Shown one piece after another: positions 21,671-32,943 of a stretch of DNA of 64,000 nt. The notes beneath the pieces are model-generated. The model was given only the letters and a program-made list of their open reading frames with translations. It searched no databases and was not told the DNA's origin. The number at the start of each line of letters is the position of its first letter. Positions within the stretch are counted from its first letter, which is position 1. The stretch spans positions 9,963 through 73,962 of the forward strand of contig NW_005434609.1 in NCBI RefSeq assembly GCF_000315625.1. Reading direction: 5' to 3'. Made by a program: the position numbers and the translations under genes. This DNA comes from Guillardia theta CCMP2712 (taxonomy: Eukaryota; Cryptophyceae; Pyrenomonadales; Geminigeraceae).

Positions 21671-21849
21671 CTGCTATCCGACAGGCTTCAGCTTCATTCG
21701 CTTCACTCCAGGAATGTTTGAGCTCCCTGTCCCACCAGTCACCTTAGAGCTCCTGCTATCGAGGGCTCGACCCGTCTTCCAGTAAGTGCTATGAGTCCAG
21801 GATGATCGCTAGGGAGACTTTCACAACCAGCAAGACGCTACTGGCTGCG

Positions 21850-24375
21850 ATGATTCTTAGCATGGCAATGTCAGGCCATACCCACACCTGTCAGAGCTCC
21901 TTGACAGGCTGTCTTTTGCTCGTTCGCAGCCCTCAGTCCGTCTGCCTTCACCTGAGAGGAGGGAGGAGCCCCAACACTGCCCCCCGGACTCCCCACCCGA
22001 ACCCATCCAGCGCGGAAGCGACCAACAGCGGCGAGCAGGTAGGAACTGACCGCGGCTGGGCTGGGGATGCTGATGGGTGAGGTTCAGAACTCTGAGACGT
22101 CTTACGAGGAGAGCGGAAGGAGAGGACTGGCCGCTCGACGCAGCGACGTTGGAAGATCGCTGACTTACGCGCACGAGGCCGGGTCATCAGGATACGACAT
22201 AGTCGTAGAAGATGAGGACGAGGGAAGGCAAGAGGAAGGAGAGGAGGGCGATGGTGAGGAGGGAGACGAGGAGGAGGAGGAGGAAGGGAGGAGGAAGGGG
22301 AGGAGGAGGAAATGGATGTAGACGGCGAGGATGAAGAAGGCTATGATTCGGAGGATGAATTTGTGGAGAACGAGGGGGAGCCAGGCTCTGCTTTGTACCT
22401 CCGATCCCCCCGCGGCTCCTTGTACGAGACTCACGTGTCATCCGGTGAGGCCTGGAGGAGGAGGCGAGGACTGATGAGAGCATAGAATGGAGCCAGAGCC
22501 TTGACCTCAACGGAGAGGAGAGCGGCGAGGAGGAGGAACGCCCATACCAGAGGCACGACCAGCTCGTGCGCAGGAGGATAAGGAGGCGAGTGAAAGTCGG
22601 AGGTTGAGGAGGAGGTTGACTGGCAGCCTTCAGGTTTGGACGGAGAAGCCACGCAGGATATGGCAGACGACGAGCTGGTGAGGAGGTGGAAGGGTCGGAG
22701 GACGCTAAGAGGCTGTGCAGGAAGAGTCTCAAGGGAGAACAGATTCAGAACCATCTCTCTTACCCTCAGCCCTGTGCTGGGTGATGAGCTTGCAATGTCT
22801 CCTCTTCCTCTGACTCAGTGGTAGATCGCTCGCGTCGCTCCGTCCCCCTCTTGTACAACAGCTCCAGCCTCGCTCCTGTACGTGCTTGTGTTGCCTCCTC
22901 CTGCTCCTCCTCTTTGTCTGACAGGAGGAGCAGAGGAATTGGCTGCTTCTCGACAATCATCGCTTGCGGTGGGTGAGGTAGCAGAGGGCGAGGAAGATGA
23001 CACAAGCATAGTCACGCCACCATCGTCGGAGAGGGGAGGAGAGAGTCGGCCGGTCAGGAGCAGCGCGAGGAGCTTGAAGCCGAACGGGAGTGGCAAGGAA
23101 GAGAAACTGGCGCTGCTGTCCGTGAGAGCTCGTGGCAGGGACGTTCTGAATGAGTCGAGCGTGCAAGGGAATCGCAGCGAAGAGGCGGTAAGAGGAGGGA
23201 AGGAGAAAGAGAAGGAAAGAGGAAGGAGAAAGAGACGGAACGAGGAAGGAGAGTCTATCTATGAGTGCCGGGGGGGGGAGGGGGGGGAGGGCGGCAAAAG
23301 GTGAGGAAGAGGAGGAGAGGCAGAAGGTTGGAAAGGTCGAGAGACGATGAGAGAAGGATCACAAGGTAGATGAATCAGTGACGACAACTGCACAGATTCA
23401 TCAGAGGCCGGCGGCATGTGCAGGTTTGGTGGTGGTTGTAATGATGATGATGTTGATGATGTTGATGATGTTGATGATGACGATGACGACGATGACGATG
23501 ACAATGACGACGACAGAAACTATGGTTGTAGTGATGATGCTGTAACAATGATAAGGAGGACAAGGTTTAAAGTTGGTAGGTCGAGCTGGGAAGGCGAAGC
23601 ACTTGGTGGCGCCTGGACGTCTACTGAACAACTCATATCTTCCCGTCGAGCATCTCCCGAGCATCGCTGACCACCTTGTCTCTTGCTCACCTCCTCCTTC
23701 TCCTCTCACACAAGCTCGTGCAGGGAGTTCTTGTATCTGCCAAGCTTGTTTCATGCTCGGTTGACAGGATCAGCGATGAAGGTAATGCTGCAACCATGCG
23801 ACAAGTAGGTGTGATCCTCTGCCTCCTCCAGTCAACGTCTCCTACTTGGCTCCCCTCCTTGCTCAAGGCGTCCAAGAGTCGCTCCGTGAGAGCCTCCTGA
23901 AGCTGCACGTGAAGATGAAAGCTTCGCAGAAAACATGACGACGAATAGCAAGCTGAGAATGCAGAAAGCGACGGCAAACACCATATGTGAGGAGGCAGAC
24001 GAAGAGTTGGGGAGAGGGGCAAGGAGAAGGAGGAGCCGCAGGAAGAGCGTGATGAGCAATGGTTGAGCAGAAGCAGGCCGAGAGAACGAGGACGAGGAGC
24101 AGGAAACGGAATGCTGACGAGTTTTCATGTACATCAGGCTACAGCAGTCCTCACCGAGCTTGTGTCGAGACTTCTCTGGAGCTTCTGCGGCTGCTCAATC
24201 TTGACCCGGCAGAGAGGCGTAAGATAGAAGGAAGAGGAGGAGCATGCTTGACGGTTTCCTCCTAGTCCTCGTCTCTGGTCGCCTGCAGGCTCGTCGCTGG
24301 GGGTCACTTGAGGTGCCTCACGCCTCCTCCTTCCTCTCCTCGTCCTCCCCCCTCCTCATCCACCACCACCAAGTC

Positions 24376-24429
<54 letters not shown>

Positions 24430-25052
24430 TCACACGTGGCAGGGACTGTCGGCATCGAGGCTACACGGGGTGAGACTTAATGCGAGCAGGAAGCTCACGA
24501 CTGAACCTACCCTCCACCTGCTCTCCTCCACCTGCTCTCCTCCTGCTCTCCTCCTGCTCTCCTCCTGCTCTTCTTCTCTCACTTCTGCCTCTTTCCTCGC
24601 TTTCAGAAGCACTCACTTGAAGACAACGGAGTAGAGAGCGAAAAGGTTGTTAGAGGAAGGAGGAGAACGAGAGAGCAAGGCGATCATGGTGGTGGTGGTG
24701 ATGATGACAACGATGATGAGGAGGGGGAAGAGGAGGAGGAGGAGGAGGCGGGGGGTGGGGGGGAGGGAGGCGAGTTACTTTCTCAGTCGCTTCTTCACAG
24801 GCCTTGAGGAATCGCCTGCAGGATTGGTTGCGCGAAGTCGAATCGACCTACAAGGTGAGGGGGGAGGAGGGGAGGAGGGGAGGAGGGAGACAGCTGAGAA
24901 TCCAGCAGGGACTGAAGGTCATCGTCGTCGCCTGCCCTCACATTGTCCAGGTCGACCAGATTTCTCAGCTGCCAGAGTTTGACAGCCCAGCAGGAGTTGT
25001 GTCACCTTTGCCGCACGTCGAAAGTTGTAGCCGAGCACAACGTTACCTGTGA
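21850..25052 (+). CDS. Acidic, largely disordered protein with signal-like N-terminus and LRGG motif; function unknown
   Basis: Several coding-like exons on the plus strand appear to form one gene. The first begins MILSMAMSGHTHTCQ and reaches CLHLRGGRSPN. Next come long acidic exons (YDIVVEDEDEGRQEEGEEG; VDGEDEEGYDSEDEFVENEG) and a TPPSSERGGESRPVRSSARS stretch. Later short exons are VNVSYLAPLLAQGVQESLRE (about 23831-23920), LELLRLLNLDPAERRKI (about 24175-24225), ALRNRLQDWLREVESTYK (24800-24853) and VDQISQLPEF (near 24951). The short helical exons look folded, and the long ones are Glu/Ser/Arg-rich. Exon joins are not resolved, and two adjacent genes are possible. Introns contain microsatellites: GATGATGTT at about 23444-23520 and CCTCGT at 24369-24428. 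I do not recognise a family. Confidence 0.4.
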
Positions 25053-25130
25053 AGGTTGAAAGACAGGAGACTGCGAGCACAACTTTACTGTTACAGATGC
25101 TGGTGTAGAGTACTAGGAGGAGAGACAGAG

Positions 25131-25165
25131 AGGGAGGGAGGGAGGGAGGGAGGGAGGGAGGGAGG
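25131..25165. repeat. (GGGA)n microsatellite
   Basis: About eight GGGA units between two convergent genes. A second (GGGA)n lies at 50788-50819. Confidence 0.85.
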
Positions 25166-25223
25166 AGTACATATGTGACATGAAAGAATAATTTGACTTC
25201 CTGTGCTCATGTGTGAACTTGAA

Positions 25224-26403
25224 TCATGTGCATCTCGCCTTCGCGAGAGCTGCTTGAAACCAAAATCGCCTTGCGGGGGAGAGAGCCTTGACGGACCAGT
25301 GCTCGATCTCCGATGCCGTCGGCATGAAGGCGGCATGAAGCTCCTTAGGAAGAGGCGAGTGATGTCGCTCTCTATGCGCATAGTGCGCGAGCATCTCGCT
25401 TCTGGAGCAAGGGAGTTCACGAGAGCCGCCGGGGGACTTCTCCATGCTCGAGTCTTGAGGAGGCTGAGAGAGGGCGCGCGGAGTTCGTCGAGGTGTGATG
25501 GTCTGCTGCTCTTGCGGCATCGGAGGACAACTCTCGTTTCTCACTCGCGATAGCTTGGAAGGGCTCCTCACCGGCCGGAGCTCCAGCAGCGACGGGGAGC
25601 GGCGGGGCTATCACTCCATTGTCTCATCCTCTGCTCCCTCGCGCGAGCATGCGGAGTCTTGGGCATGGAGGGCGTCTGAGCACACGTCAGTAGCCGCTGC
25701 GAGCAAGTCAACGACAGCTTCTGCACACATACCTGGGTGTACGCATGCCGCACCGGCGCTTGGCTCGGCACAAGGTCAGGTTGTCTAGGAGATTTCGGGG
25801 ATCGTTTCATGCTTGGCTTCAAGTCAGAAAAGACGGGCTGCTGCCTCCTCGACGATGAACGCGGGCTCTCGCTATGCTGGCGGACCTCGATGTCCGAGGA
25901 GAACTTGCCGTTCATCCTGGTCTGTTTGTGCCCCTCCCTCGTGCTTCCGTCACCCCGTCGAGTATCCTCTCTTGTCTCCTGTGGATCATTTTCAATCTCT
26001 GTGATTTCTCTAGTTCTCTTCGGAAGCAACTTAGAATCGAGGTCATCCTGCTTGTCCGACAAGTAGCCCAAGACTGCCTCAACTTCGACATTTTCGGACT
26101 TGTTCAACATTTCTTTCATCAACATCTTCTCCTCTCGCCGCAGTTTCTTCCTGTCAGTCCTGTAGTCCATCAGGTCCTTGTTGTCCGGGTAGATGCCAGA
26201 GCCTATGAGCTGCAAGAAATCAGCATCATCAACATAACCATCTCATCGCAGACTTCCTCTCCTCATACCACATCCGACTCAGTCTCGCTCCTTCCCTTCT
26301 CAGCATGTTCTCTTCCTCGCCTCATGCTCACCTCCTCCTCCAGCATCTTCAGCTGCTGTTGCCTCCTTCTGTTCATCGTCAACTTCAACCGCAGCGACGC
26401 CAT
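25224..26403 (-). CDS. Coiled-coil, basic/disordered protein of unknown function
   Basis: The start MASLRLKLTMNRRRQQQLKM (26403) leads to LEEE, then an intron with the last exon base before GTGAGC near 26330. It resumes at LIGSGIYPDNKDLMDYRTDR (acceptor ...TTGCAG near 26213). The next exon has a charged helical stretch (KKLRREEKMLMKEMLNKSEN) and a Ser/Arg/Pro-rich disordered region. A 57 nt in-phase intron (GTATGT...CTCAG) probably follows HAYTQ. The final frame ends with FMPTASEIEHWSVKALSPAR and a stop at 25224. No domain is recognised. The compact N-terminal helix pair could be a coiled coil or a cytoskeletal interaction segment. Confidence 0.5.
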
Positions 26404-26470
26404 GAGCGCGGTCAAAACAACGTTAAATCGATATGACCCCGAAACCGTTACGATTTTACTGTAACAGTTT
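26404..26470 (-). promoter_or_regulatory. Start-proximal GTAACGG/CTGTTAC motif pair
   Basis: Read on the minus strand, the 70 bases before the ATG at 26403 contain ACTGTTACAG, then TCGTAACGGTTTC, then AACGTTG. The GTAACGG core matches those before the starts at 6859, 38322 and 38461. Confidence 0.4.
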
Positions 26471-26474
26471 CTCA

Positions 26475-26960
26475 CTGAGTGCGGGCCGGGCCCGCCGGGC
26501 GGCCCACTTGAGCATGCTGACTTGACTCTCAGTCAAACAACAGTCCCCTTTACTCAAAGTTAAGTTAAAAAGCAGTACGAGGACAATCAGGAGAGTCGAG
26601 GAGGAACTGCTGTCCCCCAAACTTAACTGATACCTTCACTTAACTGCGCGCAGGATACAAGGACTGGATCTCGCAGGGCGCTTCAAGATTCTTTCACTAA
26701 GTCAAAAAAAAAGGAGAGAATTCTATATACCGTTCTCGATTTTTGCGTGTCATAAACACGAGGCCCTACTAGGCTAGAAGCCTGAGGCAGGAAGCTCGTA
26801 CTGATTTTTAACTTAACTTTGAGTGAAGATCGGCCCATCGGATCATCATACTGGCAGCAGCCTGAGGGCCGGGCTGACTCAGTCACTCGCCGGGGCTTAC
26901 GGTGACTCACTGTCAGACTACTATCAGAGAAGCTGCGGACTATCATCGGATCATCGGATG
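26475..26960. repeat. GC-palindromic block and MITE-like imperfect inverted repeat
   Basis: 26483-26505 is a GGGCCGGGCCCGCCGGGC palindrome cluster. Two arms follow: ACTCAAAGTTAAGTTAAAAA (from 26554) with GCAGTACGAGG, and its near-perfect reverse complement near 26793-26826 (CTCGTACTG, TTTTTAACTTAACTTTGAGT). They enclose about 210 bp with no ORF. Extra copies of ACTTAACT lie inside. This is the structure of a small non-autonomous DNA element, although target-site duplications are not obvious. GTGACTCACTGTCAG palindromes follow near 26900. 26961-27037 has nothing I can name. Confidence 0.5.
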
Positions 26961-27037
26961 TTCTAGTTCTGCTATGAATCCGACGGTCCGAGCTATACAA
27001 CATGCAGCAGCATACTGCTTCCAAAGACTCGAGGGCC

Positions 27038-27638
27038 AAAAGATGAAAGTCTTAGCGTTCATTCATATCTTACATCCTGCTATGTAGCTGCTCCTAGCCT
27101 CCCCCCGTATGTACACCCTGTAAAGAATACTCGTCCGTCCTATGCCCCTCCACCCCTCCTCCTTCAGCTCTCCTCCTGTCTCGAGGGCATCCCGATGCCC
27201 GGCAGCTCTGCCTCCCGTCCCTCCTCTCGTGTCCGGATCGCGTCTTGCACAAGCTCGATCGACCGCCAGAGCGCGAGGAGCTGCTTCCTCCTGCAGGTGC
27301 TCATGCCGCCCCATGCCTCGTGGCTGAGGGCGAAAGGAGGCGGGTCTGAGAGGAGAGGAGCGTCCTCGTGGCTCGAGGCTTCCGGCTGCGCCCTCGTATC
27401 GTCATCGGTGCTGCGGTGCGTGAGGGACATGGCGAAGGACGGGGGAGGGGCAGAGGCAAGGGGTAATAAAGACGCCCAGGGGAGGGGGTCCGACTTCTTC
27501 GGCTACCGGGGCCGAACGGTGTTGTAAAATCACGGCCAAGGTAACGAGACGGTGCGTATCTCACTGGTGTAGTAAAGAGGAGGCGATGCGGATCTGCGGT
27601 GACTTGATCACGAGCCTGTAAGCAACGTCAGCTTGTGT
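27038..27638. repeat. Segmental duplication, copy 1 (about 600 bp)
   Basis: Nearly identical to 28342-28925, from AAAAGATGAAAGTC to GTCAGCTTGTGT. It differs by scattered substitutions and by a patch at about 27500-27530, where copy 1 has GGCTACCGGGGCCGAACGG. Both copies keep an 88-codon minus-strand frame (27164-27430 here) that starts MSLTHRSTDDDTRAQPEASS and ends GMPSRQEES. It contains a helical LLALWRSIELVQDAIRTREE stretch. This may be a small gene, but high identity between copies keeps every frame open, so it is weak evidence. Confidence 0.85.
27164..27430 (-). CDS. Small hypothetical protein (copy 1)
   Basis: An 88-codon frame inside the duplicated segment. It is hydrophilic with one amphipathic helix (RRKQLLALWRSIELVQDAIR). 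It differs from copy 2 at one visible residue (PLLS versus PPLS). No family is recognised and no introns are needed. Confidence 0.3.
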   Translation of the reverse strand: MSLTHRSTDDDTRAQPEASSHEDAPLLSDPPPFALSHEAWGGMSTCRRKQLLALWRSIELVQDAIRTREEGREAELPGIGMPSRQEES

Positions 27639-28341
27639 CCGGGCGGGCCCGCATCCGAAGTCTGCAGTTGAGTGACGATTTTCTCAGTCTCTTCTGCGAT
27701 AACTGTTGAACAAGCAAGACGGTCGAGCAAGCGTCCTGCATGGTCAAGTGAACATTCTCAGTCCTAAGATGAGGACCTGAAGCTCCTTGATGGCCTCTGT
27801 GTGCTCAAGCTTCTTGACCTAGAACGATTGCTCAGTGCTGCTGATGTGAACCAAACGGCTCACCTAGGAGTACCAGAGGTAGCAAGATCGTTCAGTGTGG
27901 CACACCGGACCAAGACTCATACAGAACAAAGCGCACTGTTCGTATAGGGGAAGAGGTCTACGTCCTCTAGCCGACAGCAGTAGCCTGTCGTGCTCGTTGT
28001 GTTCTAGTAAACGCAGCAGTGATTGCTCTAGTGCTCTTGCTGATTCCCGAAGGTGGTTGTGTACAACAAAGTGGCTATGATGCATGAGAGACTGATAACA
28101 CCATGATTGAAAGCATGCAGTCGCAGCTCGCATGCCATTCAGAGTGTATCGACTCGGTAGGAGGCAGGCATGTATCATTTGAAGGGTGCTTCCTTCAGCC
28201 CTTGCAGGAAGCAGCAGAAAGAATGAACCATCTATCATATCAATACAGCTAGCTGACTTGGAGCATACATCACACAACCACCAAGAATCTTGGTAGCCTG
28301 GCAGGCTGTCAGACATGCCGCTGGGTCATTCCCCCACACGT
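27639..28341. other. Spacer between the duplicated segments; no supported gene
   Basis: It begins with a GGGCGGGCCCGC patch (27646-27658) related to the GC-palindromic blocks. A 150-codon minus-strand frame (27864-28316) is open, but its composition is not convincing and nothing in it is recognisable. The region could be unique sequence trapped between the two copies. Confidence 0.5.
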
Positions 28342-28925
28342 AAAAGATGAAAGTCTTAGCGTTCATTCATATCTTACATCCCGCTATGTAGCTCCTCCTA
28401 GCCTCCCCCCGTATGTACACCCTGTAAAGAATACTCGTCCGTCCTATGCCCCTCCACCCCTCCTCCTTCAGCTCTCCTCCTGTCTCGAGGGCATCCCGAT
28501 GCCCGGCAGCTCTGCCTCCCGTCCCTCCTCTCGTGTCCGGATCGCGTCTTGCACAAGCTCGATCGACCGCCAGAGCGCGAGGAGCTGCTTCCTCCTGCAG
28601 GTGCTCATGCCGCCCCATGCCTCGTGGCTGAGGGCGAAAGGAGGCGGGTCTGAGAGGGGAGGAGCGTCCTCGTGGCTCGAGGCTTCCGGCTGCGCCCTCG
28701 TATCGTCATCGGTGCTGCGGTGCGTGAGGGACATGGCGAAGGACGGGGGAGGGGCAGAGGCAAGGGGTAATAAAGACGCCCAGGGGAGGGGGTCCGACTT
28801 CTTCGCCTGTAGTAAAGCCTAGGCATGGTAACGAGATGGTGCGTATCTCACTGGTGTAGTAAAGAGGAGGCGATGCGGATCTGCGGTGACTTGATCACGA
28901 GCCTGTAAGCAACGTCAGCTTGTGT
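28342..28925. repeat. Segmental duplication, copy 2 (about 584 bp)
   Basis: Direct repeat of 27038-27638, same orientation, 1.3 kb downstream. The divergent patch here reads CTGTAGTAAAGCCTAGGCATG (from about 28805) and duplicates the nearby phrase GTAGTAAAG. Both ends are sharp. Confidence 0.85.
28468..28734 (-). CDS. Small hypothetical protein (copy 2)
   Basis: Counterpart of the 88-codon frame at 27164-27430, with the Leu-to-Pro difference noted there. Same caveats. Confidence 0.3.
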   Translation of the reverse strand: MSLTHRSTDDDTRAQPEASSHEDAPPLSDPPPFALSHEAWGGMSTCRRKQLLALWRSIELVQDAIRTREEGREAELPGIGMPSRQEES

Positions 28926-29799
28926 ACGAGAAGAGGCTGATTGGATCTGAGCATCGGCTGTACCGTTGCACCTTTGTACAACGTCCTCCACTTGATACAC
29001 GAGCACCTTTGTACCGTTGCTCTTTTGAGTTGTAGGGTAACCTGACGACGGACAATGTCACGATCATGACATGGCACGGAAGGGCTTGGGGTGTTTTACT
29101 ACAGGTGAAGGCGTAAGGCTTTTGTATTCAAGTGTTACCTGCCCCTCATACCGCACCACCGGGCCCGATTCTGCCGCCGGTGACCCACCGGGTCCGGTGA
29201 ACGGCACTGACTTATATCCATAATTTTAAATTGACCCCCCGTTTGATGGGGTACCCTGCTACCCGGGGATTCCCTATGAAGGGGGTGGGGTGGAGAAGGA
29301 TGTTATATACACGCCTTTTTGAAAGTAGCAGAGCAGGATGGCGTCGATCGCGAAGCCGAAGATCCGGTGAGACGATGGGAGAGAGAGGATGGAGAGAAGA
29401 GGCAGAGAGGAGGCAGAGAGGAGGCAGAGAGGAGGCAGAGAGGAGGCAGAGAGGAGGGAGAGAGGAGGCAGAGAGGAGGCAGAGAGAAGGGAGAAAGAGT
29501 CGGGCAACTAGGGAGAAAGATGAGAGGGAGAGGAGGGAGGGAGGAAGAGAGATTGAGGGGGGCAGTCTGTCAGTGAGAGCTAAAATGAGCATGGGAAGGG
29601 AACGAGAATGGATGGGAGGGGGGATGAAATCCGGAAGAGTGTGGGACAGAGCCCTGCACTAGGAGTTTGATATTGTCAGAACAAGTTCATAGATGTTTGT
29701 AAGACGAATGGCTGTGTTTACAAATGCTCTTGGTTGACAGAATCTTCTTGTCAAAACTTCTCATGAGTCTCATATCAGCGTCTCTATGCAACTCTCACG
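28926..29799. other. Intergenic region with short direct repeats, a GC-rich patch and a GAGGCAGAGAG minisatellite
   Basis: 28960-29030 holds repeated ACCTTTGTAC and TGTACCGTTGC units. 29155-29210 is GC-rich (CCGGGCCCGATTCTGCCGCC). 29230-29300 has short G- and C-runs (GGGGTACCCTGCTACCCGGGG). 29395-29490 is an 11 bp minisatellite (AGGAGGCAGAG). No gene is supported. The long plus-strand frame over the minisatellite is low complexity. Confidence 0.55.
29395..29490. repeat. 11 bp minisatellite (GAGAGGAGGCA)n
   Basis: About eight near-perfect units, purine-rich on the plus strand. Confidence 0.85.
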
Positions 29800-32700
29800 A
29801 TGACATTGTGTTGTGCGCACAGGAGACATCTCCCTAACAGTTGGGTTGAGCTGGAATCTCCCGATGGTGAGATCTACTACGCCAACGTCAAGACGAAAGA
29901 AACTTCTTGGGACCGACCTGATTGTGATGTGGAAGACAAGGAAAATCAGCACGAGAATGTCCTTATGCCTATCTCTAAGATCGCAGCCGTCGCACAAGCC
30001 CCTCGTTCCACCTCCCCTGCTGCGAAGGCAGGTGGCAAGAGACTGGACGTGTCTCAGGTTTCTCTCTCGGTCGACTGGTCGACTGTGAGCGGATGTTCTG
30101 CTGACTCTCGTGGCTCGCAGGGCTCCCGCTCCTTCCCGCGCTTCTCTCAGTGCCCTTTGCAAGGGAAGCAGCAGGAGATGACGTGCGAGGAGAGCATGAG
30201 CGTCTCCTTCGTGGCCAAGGAGAGCCATGCTGTCTCCGACCTCGCGGCCCTCGCCGACATGTCGGTCGCTCATCTTTCTCCTCGGGAGGTTCAGCCCGAT
30301 GCTGGAGTTGGCATCCTGCTGGAGCAGCTCGAAGAAGGAGGTCCTATCACAGTCGGGAAAATATTCAAGGAGGGGCCAGCCGCGCTCAGTACGTTGTAGC
30401 CCCTCCTGCTGCCCCTGCCCCTGCCCCTGCCCCTTTCCCCCGTTCCTGCCCCTTTCTTTTGACTTTACTCTTCAAGCCGCAAGGTTGGACTTGGCGATCA
30501 GGTGCTTGCAGTCAACGGTCAATCTGTGGTCGGTACAACTCCATCGGAGTTGCGAGGGGCGATCGTGGGACGAGTCGGGACACAAGTTCACCTGAGACTG
30601 CGGAAGGCGAGCAGTGACGGGCAATGGAGCAGAGGAGATATCCTCGAGGTACGGGAGCGAGAGGAAGTGACTGGAGGAGAGGAGATAGCAGTTCAAGAGG
30701 ATGAAGGAGAGCAAGAATGGAGGGAGGGGGGATGGATGGAAGGAGTGGAGGCAGGCAGAGCATGTCTAAGTAAAGTCTTCAGGTCACGCTCTTTCGCGCT
30801 GCAAGCGTCGAATCGCGAGCCGCTGCTCCCCAAAAGTCAGAGCAGAAGGTGAGGCCGGAGCACGAGGAGGGTGGAATATGACGCGAGGCTGCAGGACGAT
30901 CATCAGGATCAGCAGCGTGAGAGGAAAGAACATGCCGAGCCCGCAGGACCCTCGAGGGAAGTGCTCATGCTCCGACAGGCAGTCGAGGAGGAGAGGAGGA
31001 GGGTAGAAGAGCTCACAGCCAAGATGCAAAGCATGGCCCAACAGAACTTTCTGCTGGAGGAGAGGTGCTTGCGAGCTGAGGAGAAGCTGGAGGAGGCAGA
31101 GGGGAGGGTCGAGCGGCTCAAGGTAGACATGTGCGAGCAAGTTGAGAACTCATGGAGGAAGGAGAAGGAGAAGCTGATGGAGTGGCACGCGGAGGTGATG
31201 GAGCAGGAGCGGAGACTGCTGGAGGAGAAGATCAGAGAGGTCAGAGAGCAGGAGAAGAGCCTCTACAACAGGTTCAAGGTTGAAGCCATCGAGGCGCATG
31301 AGAGGGTCGTCAGCGCCTCCTTCCAGGCAGAGCGAGAGGCGCACAGGAAGATGATAGAGCAGCTGCAGGAGGAGCTGGCGGAGGCTACCGAGAAGCTGCT
31401 TGCTCTGTCGTCGGCGCAGAAGCAGGAGGAGCGCTCCCCCTCAGCTCGCCCCGTTGATCTCCATCCTCCTCCCAGGACTCGCCCACCTCCTAGGAGTCTC
31501 TCGGACCGTGAGACATCTCCTGCTCCCTCTGCTCCTTCCGCAGGCTCGCCCAAGTCCCGAGGGTCCGAAGACGTCTCCTCCGTCCTGCAGGTCCTCACGG
31601 ACGAGGGCGCCAACCTCACCAGCCAACGAGAGGCCATCCATGCTCTCGGCATCCTGGCGATCGAGCCCGAGGGCAGACATCTCATCCTGCAGCATCCCAA
31701 TATCATCGGGGCCCTGCACGCGCTGCTGCTGCTCCAGGTACAGGAGCAGGAGCAGGAGGACGAAGAGTATGAGGAGGGGGAATGAGGAGGGAGGGAGTGA
31801 GCGAGCGAGTGAGGTCCCATTGTTAACACTCTCTCAGGACACGCATGTGTCTCGCTACACGTCTCTAGCTCTTGGCAACATCGCCATGGACCCGCAGGGC
31901 AGGAAGGAGATCTTCAAGCACGGTGAGCGCTTGCTGCCTCCTCGTGGGAGTCTCGTGAAACCTTGAGAGCAGCTCAAGCTCTCCGAGACATCTCCCTCCT
32001 GGTCTCCTCGGCAGACGCTGAGACTAGCAGATACGCCACCATGGTAGAGGAGGAGGAGGAGATGGGAGGAGGAGATGGGAGGAGGAGACCTCGTGACTCG
32101 CCTCCTCCTAGGCCATCGGAAATCTTGTGCTCGAATCAGGAAATCGACATCTTGTCTTCAGCCAGGTGAAACTCTTCGAGAAGATGTTTTCCTTCTGCTC
32201 CCCTCTCCCTCTCCCTCTCCCTCTCCCTCTCCCTCCCCCTCTCCCTCCCCCTCTCCCTGGCTTCTCCATGAGACGCTCTTCTTCCAACAGGATGGGCTCA
32301 TCGAGAAGCTGATGAGTCGCCTGTCGTCCAAGGACAAGCAGACGATCCGCTATGCTGCTGGAGGTGAAGCCCATGGTGACCTAACAACGTCTGACTTGCC
32401 TCAGCACTGAGGAACATCGCGGTGGAGCGGGAGGGCAGGCAGCACGTGCTCTCATACCCCGGTTGTCTTGAGCAGCTGAACGTAAGGGAGGAGGAGCCGA
32501 GCAAGGGGAGGGGCAGAGGCGGGAGGAGGAGGAGGAGAAGGAGGAGGTCGAGCGGTGGGTGAAGGGAAGAGAGCGAGGAAGAGGAGCAGATCGAGGCAGG
32601 ACGAGGACGAGGACGAGGATGAGGATGAGGATGAGGATGAGGATGAGGAGGAGGAGGAGGTCGAGCGGTGGGTGAGGGGAAGAGGGCGAGGAAAGGGAGC

Positions 32701-32832
32701 AGATCGAGGCAGGAGGAGGAGGAGGAGATAGCAACCTTGATGGATGCTTGACAGGAACTGAAAAGGTCTACGGATGCAAGCACTGCCCGATATGCTACAG
32801 CATGTCTCAAGAACTTGAACCTCACGGGGTGA
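29800..32832 (+). CDS. WW-PDZ-coiled coil-armadillo repeat protein
   Basis: The first exon carries a WW domain at its very start (LPNSWVELESPDGEIYYANV...KETSWDRP). A Ser-rich linker leads to a PDZ domain split by an 84 nt intron (30393-30476): GVGILLEQLEEGGPITVGKI, GDQVLAVNGQSVVG, VHLRLRKA. After an exon near 30781-30850, a long coiled coil runs at 30871-31430 (EEERRRVEELTAKMQSMAQQ, then to KMIEQLQEELAEATEKLLAL). Armadillo-type repeats follow over six exons: QREAIHALGILAIEPEGRHL, SLALGNIAMDPQGRKEIFKH, AIGNLVLESGNRHLVF, DGLIEKLMSRLSSKDKQTIR, ALRNIAVEREGRQHVLSYPG and STARYATACLKNLNLTG, stop at 32830. The join just upstream of 30871 is unresolved. The protein is probably a cytoplasmic scaffold. 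An intron at about 32166-32290 has a CTCTCC microsatellite. Confidence 0.75.
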
Positions 32833-32943
32833 AAAGGTGGAGGGAGGACACAGGCAAGAGGGAGCGAGGAGAGAGGAGTACAGTGACAAGGAAGAAAGTA
32901 TTACTAACATTACAAGAGAAAAAGAATACACAACAATGTCACG

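Noticed and set aside
32381-32931. Leu/Ser- and Pro-rich minus-strand frames
   Set aside because: They arise from GAGGAT and GAGGAG microsatellite in the last intron of the WW-PDZ-armadillo gene.
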